Of a DNA stretch of 5,491 nucleotides, positions 4,723 to 5,491 are shown in pieces. Below the pieces are notes generated by a model that saw only the letters and a list, made by a program, of their open reading frames with translations, searched no databases and was not told the origin of the DNA. The stretch is from Candidatus Roizmanbacteria bacterium CG10_big_fil_rev_8_21_14_0_10_45_7. Its GTDB lineage: Bacteria; Patescibacteriota; Microgenomatia; UBA1406. Location: assembly GCA_002793745.1 (NCBI GenBank), contig PFEE01000002.1, positions 6,268 through 11,758 on the forward strand, written 5' to 3'. Made by a program: the position numbers and the translations under genes. Numbering within the stretch: position 1 is the first letter of the stretch; each line of letters begins with the position of its first letter.

Positions 4723-5382
4723 ATGGAAATAGGCTCCCAAGAGATTGCTAGGGTAACAGGCAAACCATCAACTGTACGCATTGAGATGAAACAGACAATA
4801 CCTACTCAATCGAGCGAAAGTGTCAATTCCTATACAAAAATAAAAGTAGTGCGCAACGAGAAAGAACGAGAAGCGGGCTTATTTGTCCACAAGCAATTTA
4901 TGGATCATGAATCTATGGCTTCTTTTTTGAACAATAATACGATTCTTAAAGAATCAGGCTTTCCTGTACCGCCGACAGTTAGAGAAATCGTTGGTAAGAA
5001 CGAATTGCTCATTACTGATTTAACTGAGGGCGGCAAACATATTGTCTTTTCAGTTAATGAAATTCAGGATAACGCAGTTGATATTCCTTTCCGAATCTCC
5101 AACTTAAGTCAAGTAGAAGATGAGATACTCAGATTGGGAAAGAAAGCTGATGAAAAAGGTTTTGTCATACTGGAAGATGCCTACTTCATAGTGGTTGATA
5201 AGCAAACCAAATTAGCGCGAGTAGTTTTGGGCGACCTAGGACCTCAGGGATTTTACTCTTCTGTAGAAGACTTTTACAAAACATTCCCTTTGTTGACTGG
5301 TGCCACTAGCCAGTCCGTTGAGCGAGCAAAAATACTTATAGATACCGACCTTCGATTTTTGCATGAATCCAAAGCAAGCTGA
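4723..5382 (+). CDS. Uncharacterised protein with kinase/phosphotransferase-like patterns
   Basis: 219 residues from the ATG at 4723, no membrane segment, cytosolic. I do not recognise a named family. Several elements come in the order of a small-lobe to large-lobe kinase fold. SYTKIKVVRN (36-45) is a possible lysine strand, and HKQFMDHESMASFLNN is followed by ILKESGFPVPPT (74-85). ELLITDLTEGGK (94-105) is like a hinge. KGFVILEDAYFIVVD (145-159) stands where a catalytic loop would be, and ARVVLGDLG (165-173) ends in a DLG resembling the metal-binding DFG/DLG. If so, D152 and D171 are the candidate catalytic acids, but the usual HGD or HRD and the Asn of the loop are absent, so it may be a pseudokinase or a different fold. 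The ATG at 4651 would overlap metK by 41 bases and add an unlikely segment; TATAAT just before 4723 argues for the shorter form. The next gene overlaps the last 20 bases. Confidence 0.75.
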   Translation: MEIGSQEIARVTGKPSTVRIEMKQTIPTQSSESVNSYTKIKVVRNEKEREAGLFVHKQFMDHESMASFLNNNTILKESGFPVPPTVREIVGKNELLITDLTEGGKHIVFSVNEIQDNAVDIPFRISNLSQVEDEILRLGKKADEKGFVILEDAYFIVVDKQTKLARVVLGDLGPQGFYSSVEDFYKTFPLLTGATSQSVERAKILIDTDLRFLHESKAS

Positions 5383-5491
5383 AGGGACATTTATTGAAGC
5401 TATAAATAGCTCTTGGCTCCCCTTACGGGACTTATTCATCAACCAAGAGATAGAATTTAATAATCAGTTCATTTCTCATAATTTCGGAGGA
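5363..5491 (+). CDS. Start of an uncharacterised gene (runs off the window)
   Basis: ATG at 5363 opens a frame of 43 codons that stays open to the last base. It overlaps the kinase-like gene by 20 bases in another frame, an arrangement typical of translational coupling. The peptide begins MNPKQAEGTFIEAINSSW and continues with LRDLF and QEIEFNNQF. It is soluble-looking with no signal peptide, and the family is not recognised. No Shine-Dalgarno and no close -10 are seen, so it probably depends on the upstream gene for transcription and translation. It could act together with the kinase-like protein. With only 43 codons, the chance that it is a spurious frame is not negligible, but nothing else occupies the final 109 bases. 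Confidence 0.55.
   Translation, partial: MNPKQAEGTFIEAINSSWLPLRDLFINQEIEFNNQFISHNFGG

Noticed and set aside
5380..5410. Recoding of TGA as Gly or Trp (as in some Patescibacteria)
   Set aside because: TGA ends the S26 and kinase-like genes at sensible places; there is no in-frame TGA inside any conserved protein here, and read-through of 5380 gives nothing conserved.
5236..5442. Minus-strand frame of 68 codons at the right end
   Set aside because: It overlaps both plus-strand genes and has no recognisable product or promoter.
1..5491. tRNA, rRNA, CRISPR array, insertion sequence or attachment site
   Set aside because: No cloverleaf, rRNA signature, regularly spaced direct repeats, transposase or flanking inverted repeats were seen on either strand.

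Overview
This window reads as ordinary single-copy chromosome from a small-genome bacterium, with compact genes and gaps of about 10 to 140 bases. There is no sign of a mobile element, phage, CRISPR array, tRNA or rRNA. The gene set is a bacterial MetK, a SemiSWEET, a divergent S26 peptidase, a single-pass PsbP-like membrane protein and poorly known small proteins. Together with the near absence of Shine-Dalgarno sequences, this recalls Candidate Phyla Radiation (Patescibacteria, perhaps Microgenomates) genomes. That placement is an inference from gene style, not from a marker gene. Stops used are TAA, TAG and TGA, so the genetic code looks standard.

Left part, minus strand (1-2218): three genes point leftwards. 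They are a two-domain exported membrane protein (2218-1250), a CaCA-type cation exchanger (1209-247) and a membrane-anchored CPHC thioredoxin-fold protein cut by the window edge (201-1). All three are envelope proteins, but strong -10 elements lie directly before the second and third, so each can be transcribed on its own.

Middle (2219-3447): a divergent gap, then a SemiSWEET/PQ-loop transporter on the plus strand (2339-2641). It converges on a signal-peptidase-like S26 protein with an extra C-terminal beta-rich domain on the minus strand (3447-2653).

Right part, plus strand (3448-5491): a divergent promoter region leads into a compact SAM-I-type riboswitch (3484-3565), then metK (3591-4691), a 219-residue protein with kinase-like patterns (4723-5382) and the start of another gene overlapping it (5363 to the window end). 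The riboswitch in front of S-adenosylmethionine synthetase makes biological sense as feedback control: its predicted ligand is the product of the gene. Its P2 arm is unusually simple, and the predicted transcription start falls on the first base of helix P1.

A second theme is leaderless expression. Five of the seven gene starts have a TATACT, TATAAT or TAAGAT hexamer ending only 6-9 bases before the start codon and no Shine-Dalgarno sequence. metK, the gene with the riboswitch leader, is the clear exception.
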